From the IMG/VR virus record IMGVR_UViG_3300020197_002660, positions 1 through 37,405 of that record: DNA of 37,405 nucleotides; one strand, written 5' to 3'. The DNA is from a virus. How positions within the stretch are numbered: the stretch's first letter is position 1; each line of letters begins with the position of its first letter. Positions 15,224 to 24,320 of this stretch are shown piece by piece. A model generated the notes under the pieces. That model searched no databases. It was not told the DNA's origin and saw only the letters and a list, made by a program, of their open reading frames with translations. The position numbers and the translations under genes are program-made.

Positions 15224-17467
15224 ATGTCATATTACTACAGTAAAAAAGGAGTCTGGGCACTCAATGAAGTAACCGATAAGATAAATCTCAATTCTTGGGA
15301 TGAATCCAAAGGAAGATCTCTTTATTCTTTTGGATTTGATGTAAATGGAAGTCTTGCAAATGGGTTAAGGCAATCCAAAAATTCTCCAACACAAATAGGT
15401 AGTGAGTTATGGGATAATTTTAGTGCTGGTGATGGATATTGTTTAGCGACAAAATCAGATGGTTCTCTCTGGGTGTGGGGAAGAAATAATCATGGGCAAC
15501 TTGGAACAAAAGATACTAGATCGTATTCTTCTCCAACACAAATTGTTGGTAGTGACGTTTATTGGAGATACCTTTCCGCATCCAAAGAAGGAGGAAATCA
15601 TTCTTTGGCAATTAAGCACAATGGAACTCTTTGGGCATGGGGACTTAATGATTATGGACAATTGGGATTATCTGGAGATGCAGACGCACAAGACTATTTC
15701 AGCAGAACAAATATTTCTGCACCTATTTCAATTTTTGGTTCCGATTGGTCTTTATGTTCTGCTGGTGCATGGTCATCCCTAGCAATAAGAGGAGAGGGAT
15801 CTTTATACACTTGGGGAAGAAATGACTCCGGACAACTTGGGTCTATGGAAAATACAACTCACTATTCATCCCCAGTTCAAGTTCCTGGAAGATGGAAATT
15901 TGCCCAAATGTATGGAGAGTCAACTTTAGGCATCACTGTACAAAATAATGCTTTATATTGTTGGGGTAGCAATAGTAGAGGGCAATTAGGAAGAAATAAT
16001 ACTACAAATGCTGCATCTCCCATATTCATTTCACCAGGATGGAAGCAAGTAAAGGGTGGTGGATCCGTAGTAGTCGGTATTAAAACTGACGGAACAATGT
16101 GGGCATGGGGAAATGGAGTTTATGGAACATTAGGACAAGATTTAATTGTTAGAAAAACTTCTCCCGTAGGAGTTCTTGGTACAGCATGGGCTTCTGTTAG
16201 TGCCTCAAAGTTTGGAAGTCATGTACTAGCACTAAAAAATAACAATACACTATTCCATTTTGGTTCTAATGCCTTTGGACAAAGTGGATTAAATTATTCT
16301 GGAGATGTTTCGACACAAAGTTCACCTACACAAATAATCGGTTCTGATTGGGCAATTGCCGGTGCTGGATTAAGTAATTCTTATTGCGTAAAACAAAATG
16401 GAACTTTGTTTGCATGGGGAGCAAATGTTTTTGGGCAAATAGGAAATAATGGTGGAGTTGGAATCAATTCATCTTCACCTGTTCAAATTCCAGGAACTTC
16501 TTGGGCTTCAGTTTTTGCTAATGGAGATAGTGGAGTATTTGCACTAAGAAATGATGCATCTCTGTATGCTTGGGGTAGAAATGATCTTGGTCAAATTGGT
16601 GTAGGTGATACTGCAAATAGATCTTCACCAACACAAATTCCCGGAACAACATGGGCAGGTGTTGCTCCGGGACGATATCATACTCTTCTACTAAGATCAG
16701 ATTCTTCTCTCTTTGCGGTTGGAATTAATACTAACGGAGAACTTGGAACAAATAACAGAACTAATGGTATTGGTCCAGCTTTAGTTTTAGGTACTGGTTA
16801 TGATAACCCATCTGCAGGAGACGGATTTAGCGTTTCAAAGAGAACTGATGGAACTCTCTGGGCATGGGGTAATAATGATGCCGGACAATTAGGTCAGTCT
16901 GACAGGATGGCAAGATCATCACCCACACAAATTCCAGGTGCAGATTGGAGAAGAGTTGAAGCAGGTCCTACATATGTGGTTGCAATTAAAAATGACGGAA
17001 CTTTATGGGGATGGGGAGATAATACGAATGGGGTATTTGGCATTTCAAATGACACTACATTATTCTATTCTTCACCTGTTCAAATTGCATCTGGATCAAC
17101 TGGATGGGACTTCACTTCAAATACAAAAATTTCCTCTGGTGCAGGAAAAATCTTCGTAACAAAAACTCAAGATAGTGAATTATACTTTATGGGAATAGAA
17201 TTAAATCCAGGATTTAATCTTTCACAAAATCATTCATCTCCTGTTCAAATTCCAGGTACAACTTGGGAAAGTTTTGATATGAGTGAAACTACAGTTGTTG
17301 CCAAAAAAACTGATGGAACAGTCTGGAATTGGGGAAATATTAATTTCCCTCTTAGTGGTTCTAGAACATCTTTACCAGAGTTTATCTCGTCTCCAGTTCA
17401 AATTACCGGAAATGCTTGGGTTAATGTTTCTGTTGGAAAGAGTTTTGTTGTCGGAACCAAGTATTAA
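15224..17467 (+). CDS. RCC1-type beta-propeller adhesin, 14 blades (two propellers)
   Basis: This 747-aa protein has a ~29-residue leader (S-Y-Y-Y-S-K-K-G-V-W-A-L-N) and then, by hand count, fourteen RCC1 repeats, equal to two closed seven-bladed propellers. Blade starts include G-S-L-W-V-W-G, G-T-L-W-A-W-G, G-S-L-Y-T-W-G, G-T-M-W-A-W-G, N-T-L-F-H-F-G, G-T-L-W-G-W-G and G-T-V-W-N-W-G. Blades 1, 10 and 13 are the most degenerate; 13 begins S-E-L-Y-F-M-G. Stretches of its DNA closely match the 7-blade gene: 28 identical bases at 16925-16952 and 13957-13984. Tryptophan is strongly enriched. It has no signal peptide. It is likely a tail adhesin, followed by a late promoter and an operon of hydroxylases and glycosyltransferases. 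Confidence 0.87.
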   Translation: MSYYYSKKGVWALNEVTDKINLNSWDESKGRSLYSFGFDVNGSLANGLRQSKNSPTQIGSELWDNFSAGDGYCLATKSDGSLWVWGRNNHGQLGTKDTRSYSSPTQIVGSDVYWRYLSASKEGGNHSLAIKHNGTLWAWGLNDYGQLGLSGDADAQDYFSRTNISAPISIFGSDWSLCSAGAWSSLAIRGEGSLYTWGRNDSGQLGSMENTTHYSSPVQVPGRWKFAQMYGESTLGITVQNNALYCWGSNSRGQLGRNNTTNAASPIFISPGWKQVKGGGSVVVGIKTDGTMWAWGNGVYGTLGQDLIVRKTSPVGVLGTAWASVSASKFGSHVLALKNNNTLFHFGSNAFGQSGLNYSGDVSTQSSPTQIIGSDWAIAGAGLSNSYCVKQNGTLFAWGANVFGQIGNNGGVGINSSSPVQIPGTSWASVFANGDSGVFALRNDASLYAWGRNDLGQIGVGDTANRSSPTQIPGTTWAGVAPGRYHTLLLRSDSSLFAVGINTNGELGTNNRTNGIGPALVLGTGYDNPSAGDGFSVSKRTDGTLWAWGNNDAGQLGQSDRMARSSPTQIPGADWRRVEAGPTYVVAIKNDGTLWGWGDNTNGVFGISNDTTLFYSSPVQIASGSTGWDFTSNTKISSGAGKIFVTKTQDSELYFMGIELNPGFNLSQNHSSPVQIPGTTWESFDMSETTVVAKKTDGTVWNWGNINFPLSGSRTSLPEFISSPVQITGNAWVNVSVGKSFVVGTKY

Positions 17468-17475
17468 TACGCATA

Positions 17476-17482
17476 ATAAATA
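17476..17482 (+). promoter_or_regulatory. T4-type late promoter motif ATAAATA
   Basis: AATAAATAG lies 27 nt before the first gene of the modification operon at 17510. It directly follows a 10-bp palindrome GTATTAATAC at 17461-17470; the same palindrome recurs at 20710-20719 next to another late promoter. Confidence 0.55.
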
Positions 17483-17509
17483 GTATTTTAAATAATGCAG
17501 TATGATTAA

Positions 17510-18103
17510 ATGTTTAATCCTTATGATTTGATTGTAATTGTACCTAATTACATTCCAAGTAAAAATATTAATATTTTGCGTGAATTAACAAATCAAGAAC
17601 CTTCTTCAGCTACAGTTGGTAATAGTTCTAGTGACGCTGAAAGTGTTAAATTAAAAGATAGAAATACTCTTTGGTATCCAATTCCTGAAGATTTACGGAA
17701 TAAACTAAATTTTACAATTTATCAAGCTCACGAAAGATTTTTAAAGCCAAAATATAACTCAACTCTAATTGATATAGAACCTCCTCAATTTCTAGAATAT
17801 CCTGTAGGAGGACACTATATTGAACATAATGATTCTGAATTTTTTAAAAATGGTGTCTGGGAAAGAGTTGTTCCAAGAGATATTGCAGTATTGTATTATT
17901 TAAATGATGATTATGAGGGAGGTGAAATAGAATTGACTAGTTTGGGGATAAAATTTAAACCCAGAGAGGGAACTTTGTTGGCATTTCCTGCTTACAAAGA
18001 ATATCCACATAAAGTTCATCCCGTAACTTCGGGAGTCAAGCACACAATTGTTTCATGGATAATAACGGAGAAGAAAGTATATGAAACACTTAGATTATCT
18101 TAG
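17510..18103 (+). CDS. 2-oxoglutarate/Fe(II) oxygenase, prolyl-4-hydroxylase type
   Basis: The 197-aa product matches the catalytic core of P4H-like oxygenases, which use 2-oxoglutarate and O2 to hydroxylate a substrate, often Pro or Lys in a protein. Visible ligands are H106-N-D108 (in G-H-Y-I-E-H-N-D-S-E), the distal His at H167 (Y-P-H-K-V-H-P-V), and a basic residue ten positions on (K177, where Arg or Lys binds the 2-oxoglutarate carboxylate). V-L-Y-Y-L-N-D-D-Y-E-G-G-E-I (127-140) is the usual strand-turn between them. It has no signal peptide and is cytoplasmic. It overlaps the next gene by 23 nt. It heads an operon behind the 14-blade adhesin, so a virion adhesin is the natural candidate substrate (inference). 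Confidence 0.85.
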   Translation: MFNPYDLIVIVPNYIPSKNINILRELTNQEPSSATVGNSSSDAESVKLKDRNTLWYPIPEDLRNKLNFTIYQAHERFLKPKYNSTLIDIEPPQFLEYPVGGHYIEHNDSEFFKNGVWERVVPRDIAVLYYLNDDYEGGEIELTSLGIKFKPREGTLLAFPAYKEYPHKVHPVTSGVKHTIVSWIITEKKVYETLRLS

Positions 18104-18668
18104 AGATGGATATGTTGTCATTAAAAATTTTATACCAAAACCATTTGCACTTTATCTTGCAAATTATTTGGACTTATTGAATAAAAATGAACAACTTGAA
18201 AATGGGGATGGGCAAGTTGATAAATCAAAATCAATTTATGGAGACCCTGCATTTGACACTCTCTTATCCATGTGCTGTGGTTCTTTAACAGAAACAATTC
18301 AAGTAGATTTGTTTCCAACATATACTTATGCTAGAATATATTTGAATGACTCTGAATTACTTCCTCATGTCGATAGACCAGAATGTGAACATTCAGTATC
18401 TGTGTGCTTATTCAAAGAAAAAAATATTGAATGGCCACTTTATATTCAAAATGAAGGTAACGAAATTGTTGGTATCAACCTAGAAATAGGTGATGCAGTA
18501 GTTTACAAAGGAAATAAACTATCTCACTGGAGAGAGAAATATGATGGAAAAGAACATTATCAATTGTTCATGCATTATGTAGATGCTCAAGGACAATTCA
18601 AAGATAATCTTTTTGATACTAGACCAAATTTAGGACTTCCTTCTGACACAAAAACAAAATGGAACTGA
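18081..18668 (+). CDS. Second 2OG-Fe(II) oxygenase-like protein
   Basis: The 195-aa product has a double-stranded beta-helix pattern. It carries Y-A-R-I-Y-L-N-D-S-E-L-L-P-H96-V-D98-R-P-E-C-E-H, which supplies the HxD pair, then G-D-A-V-V-Y-K-G-N-K-L-S-H149-W-R as distal His. The residue for the 2-oxoglutarate carboxylate is less clear (R151 or K157). It begins inside the end of the preceding oxygenase gene (23-nt overlap) and overlaps the next gene by 10 nt, so the three are translationally coupled. The L-P-H-V-D-R-P segment with a following E-H-S-V-S-V strand is reminiscent of phage and bacterial enzymes that hydroxylate small molecules or proteins. The substrate is unknown. Only ATG 18081 gives the full fold. 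Confidence 0.72.
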   Translation: MKHLDYLRDGYVVIKNFIPKPFALYLANYLDLLNKNEQLENGDGQVDKSKSIYGDPAFDTLLSMCCGSLTETIQVDLFPTYTYARIYLNDSELLPHVDRPECEHSVSVCLFKEKNIEWPLYIQNEGNEIVGINLEIGDAVVYKGNKLSHWREKYDGKEHYQLFMHYVDAQGQFKDNLFDTRPNLGLPSDTKTKWN

Positions 18669-19984
18669 TTAGAGAATTAATTTTTGATCTGACTGATTCA
18701 AATGAGCCAAAGGCATCCAAAGAACTTGCAAAAGTTTATTTGAAAAAACATAAAGATCCCAATATTTTACACGCATTATCCAAGAATTATTTCGACTTAA
18801 AAAAGTTTGATAAATCTTTAGATTGTCTTAATGAAATTTTGAGATATTATCCACATGAAGAAACATATCATTTAAACAGAGCGCGTTGTTTTTATTATTT
18901 GAGAGAAGCTAATAAAGCAGAATGGATTTTAGAAAACAAAATATCCAAAGAATTTTTGAATACTCCAGATAATCAGGTCGACCTCTTTCTTTACAAAACT
19001 GCTCAAGGAAAGTTTGAAGAAACATATGAAGGACTTGGAAAACTAGTAGACATTTCTCCGCAAGCAAGATTTAACTATGGTTGGCATTGTTTAGGTCACA
19101 ATAGGTTTAAAGATGGATTTAAGTATATTGTAAGTGGTGCAGATCTACATGTTTGGGGAAATGAGTGGATTCTTGAAAGAGACTATGGTATTACAAAAGA
19201 AAGACGATGGAATGGAGAACATGTAGATACAATAGCATTTACTCTTGAAGGTGGTCTTGGCGATGAGATGATATTCATTCGTTATGCGGAATGTTTTAAA
19301 AAATATGCAAAAAATGTAAAAATATTCGCAGATAAAAATCTTGTTGCATTTTTTCATGATTGTGGATATGAAAACATTTATTGCATTAAAGAAATTTTAA
19401 AGGAAAAATGGGACAAATTTGTTCCTGCAATGTCTGCACCGTATTTACTGGAATTAGATTCTCCTGTAGTCAATGACCATAAACCTTATCTTATAAAAGA
19501 ATCAAAATATATTCCAGAACTGGACGAGATCGCAAAAGGCAAGAAAAAAATATGTATAAAATGGAAGGGAAATCCTCAATTTGAGCACGATCAATTTAGA
19601 AGTTTTCCCCTAAAACCATTATTAAAATTACAAGAACATGGTCAGTTATTTTCAATTCAAATTGATGATAAAGAAGATTTGAAAAAGAATGAAAATGTTT
19701 GGGATTTGAGACATCTTATTAGAAACTGGTCAGATACTTATGATGTTTTTTCTCAGATGGATTTGATTGTAACTTCTTGCACATCAACAGCTCATTTAGC
19801 AGCTGCTATGGGTAAAAAAACTATTGTTTTAGTCCCATTAGTTCCATATTTTATTTGGGCATCTGATGATATAAAATGGTATGGTGATAATGTAACTGTA
19901 ATAAGGCAAACAAAATATAACGATTGGTCGGAGGCAATAAATAAATTGTTCAAACTAGTACCTGAGTTGATTCAAGACTCATAA
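18659..19984 (+). CDS. TPR protein with GT9/heptosyltransferase-like glycosyltransferase domain
   Basis: This 441-aa protein has two parts. Residues ~15-150 are tetratricopeptide-like helices (F-D-K-S-L-D-C-L-N-E-I-L-R-Y-Y-P, R-F-N-Y-G-W-H-C-L-G). Residues ~190-435 form a GT-B-type domain: G-G-L-G-D-E (198-203) at the start of the first Rossmann half, K-G-N-P-Q-F-E-H-D-Q-F-R-S (303-315), and S-C-T-S-T-A-H-L-A-A-A-M-G (373-385), the nucleotide-sugar site typical of GT9 ADP-heptose transferases and relatives. TPR plus GT fusions often glycosylate proteins, the TPR holding the acceptor. ADP-heptose synthesis genes lie about 7 kb downstream, so transfer of heptose to a virion protein is an attractive inference. 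It overlaps the upstream oxygenase by 10 nt. Confidence 0.78.
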   Translation: MELIRELIFDLTDSNEPKASKELAKVYLKKHKDPNILHALSKNYFDLKKFDKSLDCLNEILRYYPHEETYHLNRARCFYYLREANKAEWILENKISKEFLNTPDNQVDLFLYKTAQGKFEETYEGLGKLVDISPQARFNYGWHCLGHNRFKDGFKYIVSGADLHVWGNEWILERDYGITKERRWNGEHVDTIAFTLEGGLGDEMIFIRYAECFKKYAKNVKIFADKNLVAFFHDCGYENIYCIKEILKEKWDKFVPAMSAPYLLELDSPVVNDHKPYLIKESKYIPELDEIAKGKKKICIKWKGNPQFEHDQFRSFPLKPLLKLQEHGQLFSIQIDDKEDLKKNENVWDLRHLIRNWSDTYDVFSQMDLIVTSCTSTAHLAAAMGKKTIVLVPLVPYFIWASDDIKWYGDNVTVIRQTKYNDWSEAINKLFKLVPELIQDS

Positions 19985-20004
19985 TTACATTTCTATAAAA
20001 TTCA

Positions 20005-20697
20005 ATGAAAAAAGCAATTTTTACTTACTATAATTTTCAAGTTGATCCGGAACTAGTAAAGCATCAAAAAAAGATTATTGATAAATTTAATACACTAGAA
20101 GATTGTACATTTGAACCATTAATGTACAATGCTAGTGAATATGAAATTAGTCCAGATAAAGTTATGGACTATGCAGTGTCTCATCTGTTTTATGATAAGG
20201 AATATGATGTTATTCTTGTCTTAGATGTGGATTGTATTCCCCTAAGTACAGAGGCACTCCAATATACCTTTGAACAAGCTGAAAAAGGGATTTTGGTTGG
20301 TAATGTTCAGAGATCATGTCACATTAAAAACGATGAACACTTATATGTTGCACCATCATGTTTTTGTATATCTAAAGAAACATTTTCAAAATACAATAGA
20401 TTAAAATTTGCCATTACTGATAGGGGAGATATTGGAGAAGAATATACATATCTTGCTGAAGAAAAAGGAGTAAAAATTGAAATGTTTATGCCTTCTTCTT
20501 TTGTGCGAAGACCTAGACATGGAACTATTTGGAATTTAGGAGAAGGTAAAACAGAATTTGGAATAGGAACTACGTTTTCTAGAGAAAATGGTGAAGAAAT
20601 GTTTTTTCACTTGTTTGAATCTAGATTATCAATCTGGAATTCCATTTTTTATGACAAGTGCGAAGAGATTATATCTAAAGATGAATTTTTTAGTTGA
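20005..20697 (+). CDS. Small GT-A-fold glycosyltransferase-like protein
   Basis: The 230-aa product carries a D74-V-D76 motif in V-I-L-V-L-D-V-D-C-I-P, the metal/nucleotide-sugar site of GT-A transferases, preceded by an alternating beta/alpha pattern starting K-K-A-I-F-T-Y-Y-N-F. Later segments G-D-I-G-E-E-Y-T-Y-L and a C-terminal W-N-S-I-F-Y-D-K are not diagnostic. It has no signal peptide. It lies 20 nt after the TPR-glycosyltransferase and closes the first enzyme operon. A late promoter overlaps its stop codon and drives the 21-blade adhesin. The donor sugar and acceptor cannot be told from sequence. Confidence 0.65.
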   Translation: MKKAIFTYYNFQVDPELVKHQKKIIDKFNTLEDCTFEPLMYNASEYEISPDKVMDYAVSHLFYDKEYDVILVLDVDCIPLSTEALQYTFEQAEKGILVGNVQRSCHIKNDEHLYVAPSCFCISKETFSKYNRLKFAITDRGDIGEEYTYLAEEKGVKIEMFMPSSFVRRPRHGTIWNLGEGKTEFGIGTTFSRENGEEMFFHLFESRLSIWNSIFYDKCEEIISKDEFFS

Positions 20698-20703
20698 TAA
20701 ATA
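20697..20703 (+). promoter_or_regulatory. T4-type late promoter motif ATAAATA
   Basis: GATAAATAA overlaps the stop of the glycosyltransferase gene, 31 nt before the ATG of the 21-blade adhesin. AAAGAG occurs closer to the start. Confidence 0.55.
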
Positions 20704-20734
20704 ATAAAAAGTATTAATACCAAAGAGTAGTATA

Positions 20735-23700
20735 ATGCCAAAGAGTTATCACAAGAGAAATTCTTTTAGTTTGTCAGGACACTATAACAAAACTTTGAAT
20801 GACGATTTCGGCGTATTTAATGTATATACTTCCGGAAGTAATTCACATAACCAATTAGGAAGGCAAAGTCAAGAAGGAGATTCCTCTTCTCCTGTTCAGG
20901 CATTTGGACTTAGTTCTCCAAGTTGGAAAATAATTACCAACTCTGGTTATCATGCACAATTTGGAATTAAAAATGACAATACTCTTTGGGCATGGGGACA
21001 TGATGGACTTGGTATAACTGGACAATCCAGCATGGGGCAAAAAAGAACTTCTCCAGTTCTTGTATTTTCTGATTATAATTGGTTAGACGTTGCCACAACA
21101 AAAGATCATAATGCAGTTGCATCAGCAGGAGTGGGAATTAAAACTGATGGAACTCTTTGGACATGGGGATCTAATAACCATGGTGTTGGTGGAGTAGATT
21201 CAAACTACTCACAAATAAAGTTTTCATCACCTGTTCAAGTAGGTATTGATACAAATTGGGCATTTGTAAAGAGACATGAGGGGTATTCGGACGATTTCTC
21301 TGCTTCTTGGATGTTGGCAGGTAAAACTGATGGAACTTTATGGGGATGGGGAGTTAATAACCATGGGCAATTGGGAGACGGCACAACAACGCCAAGATCT
21401 TCACCTGTTCAAGTTACTGGACTCAACTGGTCCGACAAATTAGCATCTTTCTATACAGGATTTGTTGGTGTTAAAACTGATGGAACTCTTTGGACATGCG
21501 GTTACAACGGCCATGGAGAATTAGGTCAAAATGATACAACTAGCAGAAGTGCTCCATCTCAAGTAGGTACTCTTTCCAATTGGAGTAAATGTTCTGCAGG
21601 GTCGCATGCATGTTATGCAATAAAAACCGATAATACTCTATGGGCATGGGGACATAATCCTGTAGGAGAAATTGGAAATAATTCCACATCAAATAGTGTT
21701 GCATCACCAGTGCAAGTATCAGGAAGTTGGATTGATATTGTAGGTGCTGGAAGATGTGCTTTTGGTATTAAAACTGGTGGAACTTTATGGGGATGGGGGC
21801 ATGGAGGTAGAGGATATGAACATGTTAATCTTGGAATTAATAACACTGCCAACGCTTCTTCTCCACAACAAATTGGTGCTGACACTTGGACTAATGTTTG
21901 GGGAAGCGCTACTAATGTGTGGGCAAGAAAATCAGATGGTAGTATTTGGGGATGGGGTAGAAACGGCGGAAGACTTCTTGGTTCGGGTCATAGTTACCCA
22001 GCAGGTGCTGTCGTAACTCCAAATAGAGAGTACGAAGAATATATTAATTATTCTTCTCCAGTTCAAGTTATGGCACCTGGAGGAACTAACAACTGGCCTA
22101 AAATTTCAATTTCTCCTAGAAGAGTATACTTAATTAATAGTAATAATCGTCTCTATGGTATGGGTTGGGATGAAAGTCTAGATGTTTTCTCTGAAAGCAG
22201 AAGTTCTCCAATTCAAATTCCTGGATCTTGGAGTTTTATTACTAGTGGTCTTTACAGCACTTTTGGCATAAGAACTAACGGAACCCTGTGGCACTGGGGA
22301 ACCGGTGGATGGGGACAAGGTGGAAATAGATATAATGTCGATACTTCTTCTCCAATTCAAATCGGATCTGATACTGATTGGGATACTGTTTCAACTAATT
22401 ATCATGGAGTCTATGCAAGAAAAACAAATGGATCCTTATATAGTTGGGGTCACAATGCCCATGGGCACTTAGGTCAAAATGATACAACTTCACGATCATC
22501 ACCGAATCAAATTCCAGGGACATGGAAAACAGTAGGAACTTCTTATGGACATGAAGGATGGAATGGAAATCATGGTACTGTGTATCATGTTTTAGCAACA
22601 AAGTCTGATGATAGTCTTTGGGCATGGGGGCATAATGATCATGGTCAAGTTCGTGGTGACTGGGCAAGAAAGAACTCATCTCCAATACAAATGAATTCTG
22701 ATTTATGGCAATCTGTAGCAGCAAGTCATCGTGGAAACATGTATGCCGTAACATCTGGTGGTTCTCTATGGTCTTTCGGTGGAGCAAATCAACATGGGCA
22801 ATTGGGAATGAATGACACTATACCCAGATCATCACCCACACAAATTCCAGGAAGTGGATGGGAACAAGTTCAAGCAGCTGGTCATCATTGCTCCGCATTG
22901 AAGACTGACGATACCTTATGGATGTGGGGACATAACAACCATGGACAACATGGTTTCGGTGATGCTTCTGATAGATCCACCCCCCACCAAACAAGAAGTA
23001 ATGTAAGAATGTGGAATGTATGGAGAGATAACTCAATTGTCGTACAGAACGACAGTAATATGTTTACCGTTGGAAGAAATAACCACGGTCAACTTGGACT
23101 TAATAACACAACACTCCATTACGGCTGGCAACAAGTAGGTAGTAACCAATGGAGAAATGCTTCTATTGGTCATAATCACGCTGCTGCGGTAAGAAATGAT
23201 GGAACCCTTTGGGCATGGGGGCACAATAATCTTGGTCAAGTTGGAAACAATACTGCCACCAATTATTCTTCTCCAATCCAGATAGGTTCTTTATCAACTT
23301 GGTCACAGGCACATTGTGGATATAATCAGACCTGGGCTCTTAAAAATGATGGAACTCTATGGGCATGGGGACAAAATAATGATGGACAACTTGGAGTTGG
23401 AAATACCGTATCCTATTCATCTCCCGTACAACTTTCAGGTACTATTTGGTCAAACATGACAATTACCGACATGTATCAATCCGATGATAATGACAGAGGA
23501 CACTTTGGAGTCATTCAAGTTTATGGTTCTCAAACTAATGGTACTCTCTGGGCATGGGGTAAGGGATACAATTACCAGTTAGGTCAATCTTTAAATGTTA
23601 ATTATTCATCTCCTGTACAAATTCCAGGGACATGGAAAATGGTAGGTGATCTCACTGGTGCTGAAAATAACACCAACTTCATCTCAAGAAAACCATTTGC

Positions 23701-24286
23701 GGTAAACTGGCAAACTGGATTTGCAATTAAAAATGATAATACCCTTCAGCAAATGGGTATGCATCCAGATGATCATCATATCCCAAATTATTCAACAACC
23801 TCAGGTGTGGGTACTGGTGCCGCTAATGGAAACTTATTCCATACTGCGGGTGGTCAACCTGCAGTTGGTAATGATGCATCTTCTCCAATTCAAATTATGC
23901 CTGGAACTTGGATCAGTGGAAAAGCTGGTAGATATCGTGTTTCAGTAGCTTTAAGATCAGATAACACTCTTTGGACATGGGGGTATAACCATTACGGACA
24001 AACAGGAAGTGGTGATAGAGCGAATCGTTCATCTCCAATTCAAGTTCCAGGAACAGGATGGTTATCTGCGGAACTTGGTTCATATGGATCTATAAATGGA
24101 ATTAGATCTGATGGAACATGGTGGGGAATTGGTTATGATGGTCATGGTGCTCTTGGATGGGGAAGAAATTTAAGCACATCTTCTCCAGTTCAAGCACCTG
24201 GTTCAAATTACACAGTCTTTGATAATCAACAACATTATAATGTTTCTGGGTATCATTGTTTCCATGGAGCAAAAGAAAAAAGATAA
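20735..24286 (+). CDS. Giant RCC1-type beta-propeller adhesin, 21 blades (three propellers)
   Basis: This 1183-aa protein has a ~26-residue leader (P-K-S-Y-H-K-R-N-S-F-S-L-S-G) and, by hand count, twenty-one RCC1 repeats, which fits three closed seven-bladed propellers. Typical blades read G-T-L-W-A-W-G-H-N-N-x-G-Q-x-G and S-S-P-(V/I)-Q-I-P-G-(T/S)-W. Insertions of 10-25 aa occur in blades 3, 8, 11, 17, 18 and 19. I count about 63 tryptophans (~5%), far above normal. There is no signal peptide, membrane anchor or catalytic motif. Blade 19 (N-T-L-Q-Q-M-G) is the least canonical. It is likely the largest receptor-binding or decoration protein of the tail. It is followed at once by a late promoter and the second enzyme operon. 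Confidence 0.88.
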   Translation: MPKSYHKRNSFSLSGHYNKTLNDDFGVFNVYTSGSNSHNQLGRQSQEGDSSSPVQAFGLSSPSWKIITNSGYHAQFGIKNDNTLWAWGHDGLGITGQSSMGQKRTSPVLVFSDYNWLDVATTKDHNAVASAGVGIKTDGTLWTWGSNNHGVGGVDSNYSQIKFSSPVQVGIDTNWAFVKRHEGYSDDFSASWMLAGKTDGTLWGWGVNNHGQLGDGTTTPRSSPVQVTGLNWSDKLASFYTGFVGVKTDGTLWTCGYNGHGELGQNDTTSRSAPSQVGTLSNWSKCSAGSHACYAIKTDNTLWAWGHNPVGEIGNNSTSNSVASPVQVSGSWIDIVGAGRCAFGIKTGGTLWGWGHGGRGYEHVNLGINNTANASSPQQIGADTWTNVWGSATNVWARKSDGSIWGWGRNGGRLLGSGHSYPAGAVVTPNREYEEYINYSSPVQVMAPGGTNNWPKISISPRRVYLINSNNRLYGMGWDESLDVFSESRSSPIQIPGSWSFITSGLYSTFGIRTNGTLWHWGTGGWGQGGNRYNVDTSSPIQIGSDTDWDTVSTNYHGVYARKTNGSLYSWGHNAHGHLGQNDTTSRSSPNQIPGTWKTVGTSYGHEGWNGNHGTVYHVLATKSDDSLWAWGHNDHGQVRGDWARKNSSPIQMNSDLWQSVAASHRGNMYAVTSGGSLWSFGGANQHGQLGMNDTIPRSSPTQIPGSGWEQVQAAGHHCSALKTDDTLWMWGHNNHGQHGFGDASDRSTPHQTRSNVRMWNVWRDNSIVVQNDSNMFTVGRNNHGQLGLNNTTLHYGWQQVGSNQWRNASIGHNHAAAVRNDGTLWAWGHNNLGQVGNNTATNYSSPIQIGSLSTWSQAHCGYNQTWALKNDGTLWAWGQNNDGQLGVGNTVSYSSPVQLSGTIWSNMTITDMYQSDDNDRGHFGVIQVYGSQTNGTLWAWGKGYNYQLGQSLNVNYSSPVQIPGTWKMVGDLTGAENNTNFISRKPFAVNWQTGFAIKNDNTLQQMGMHPDDHHIPNYSTTSGVGTGAANGNLFHTAGGQPAVGNDASSPIQIMPGTWISGKAGRYRVSVALRSDNTLWTWGYNHYGQTGSGDRANRSSPIQVPGTGWLSAELGSYGSINGIRSDGTWWGIGYDGHGALGWGRNLSTSSPVQAPGSNYTVFDNQQHYNVSGYHCFHGAKEKR

Positions 24287-24289
24287 ATA
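24283..24289 (+). promoter_or_regulatory. T4-type late promoter motif ATAAATA
   Basis: GATAAATAC overlaps the stop codon of the 21-blade gene and lies 31 nt before ATG 24321. It would drive the seven-gene operon ending at 27996. Confidence 0.55.
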
Positions 24290-24320
24290 CTCCTGAGTTT
24301 TGATTTATTCTTTATTCTTT

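Noticed and set aside
15459-15782. Plus-strand open frame of 107 codons inside the 14-blade gene
   Set aside because: It is a shifted reading of G-T-L-W-A-W-G repeats; similar shifted frames occur under several blades, as expected from repeated DNA.
17461-17470. Palindrome GTATTAATAC as a terminator or operator (also at 20710-20719)
   Set aside because: It is short and AT-rich and lacks a T-run; two occurrences near late promoters are noted but could be chance.
20735-24286. Regular short repeats that might suggest a CRISPR or satellite array
   Set aside because: Period is ~150 nt in frame with RCC1 blades and the sequence varies mostly at third positions; it is protein repeat, not array.
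13282-24286. Assigning chromatin or nucleotide-exchange function from the RCC1 name
   Set aside because: The RCC1 fold is used for many binding tasks; the setting is a phage fibre region and no partner GTPase is present.
24300-24320. TTG start for the GT25-like gene, and similar TTG/GTG starts at 30420, 30997 and 36723
   Set aside because: ATG codons 15-21 nt downstream keep the first conserved strand, fit promoter or overlap spacing better, and at 30435 the repeat boundary supports the ATG.
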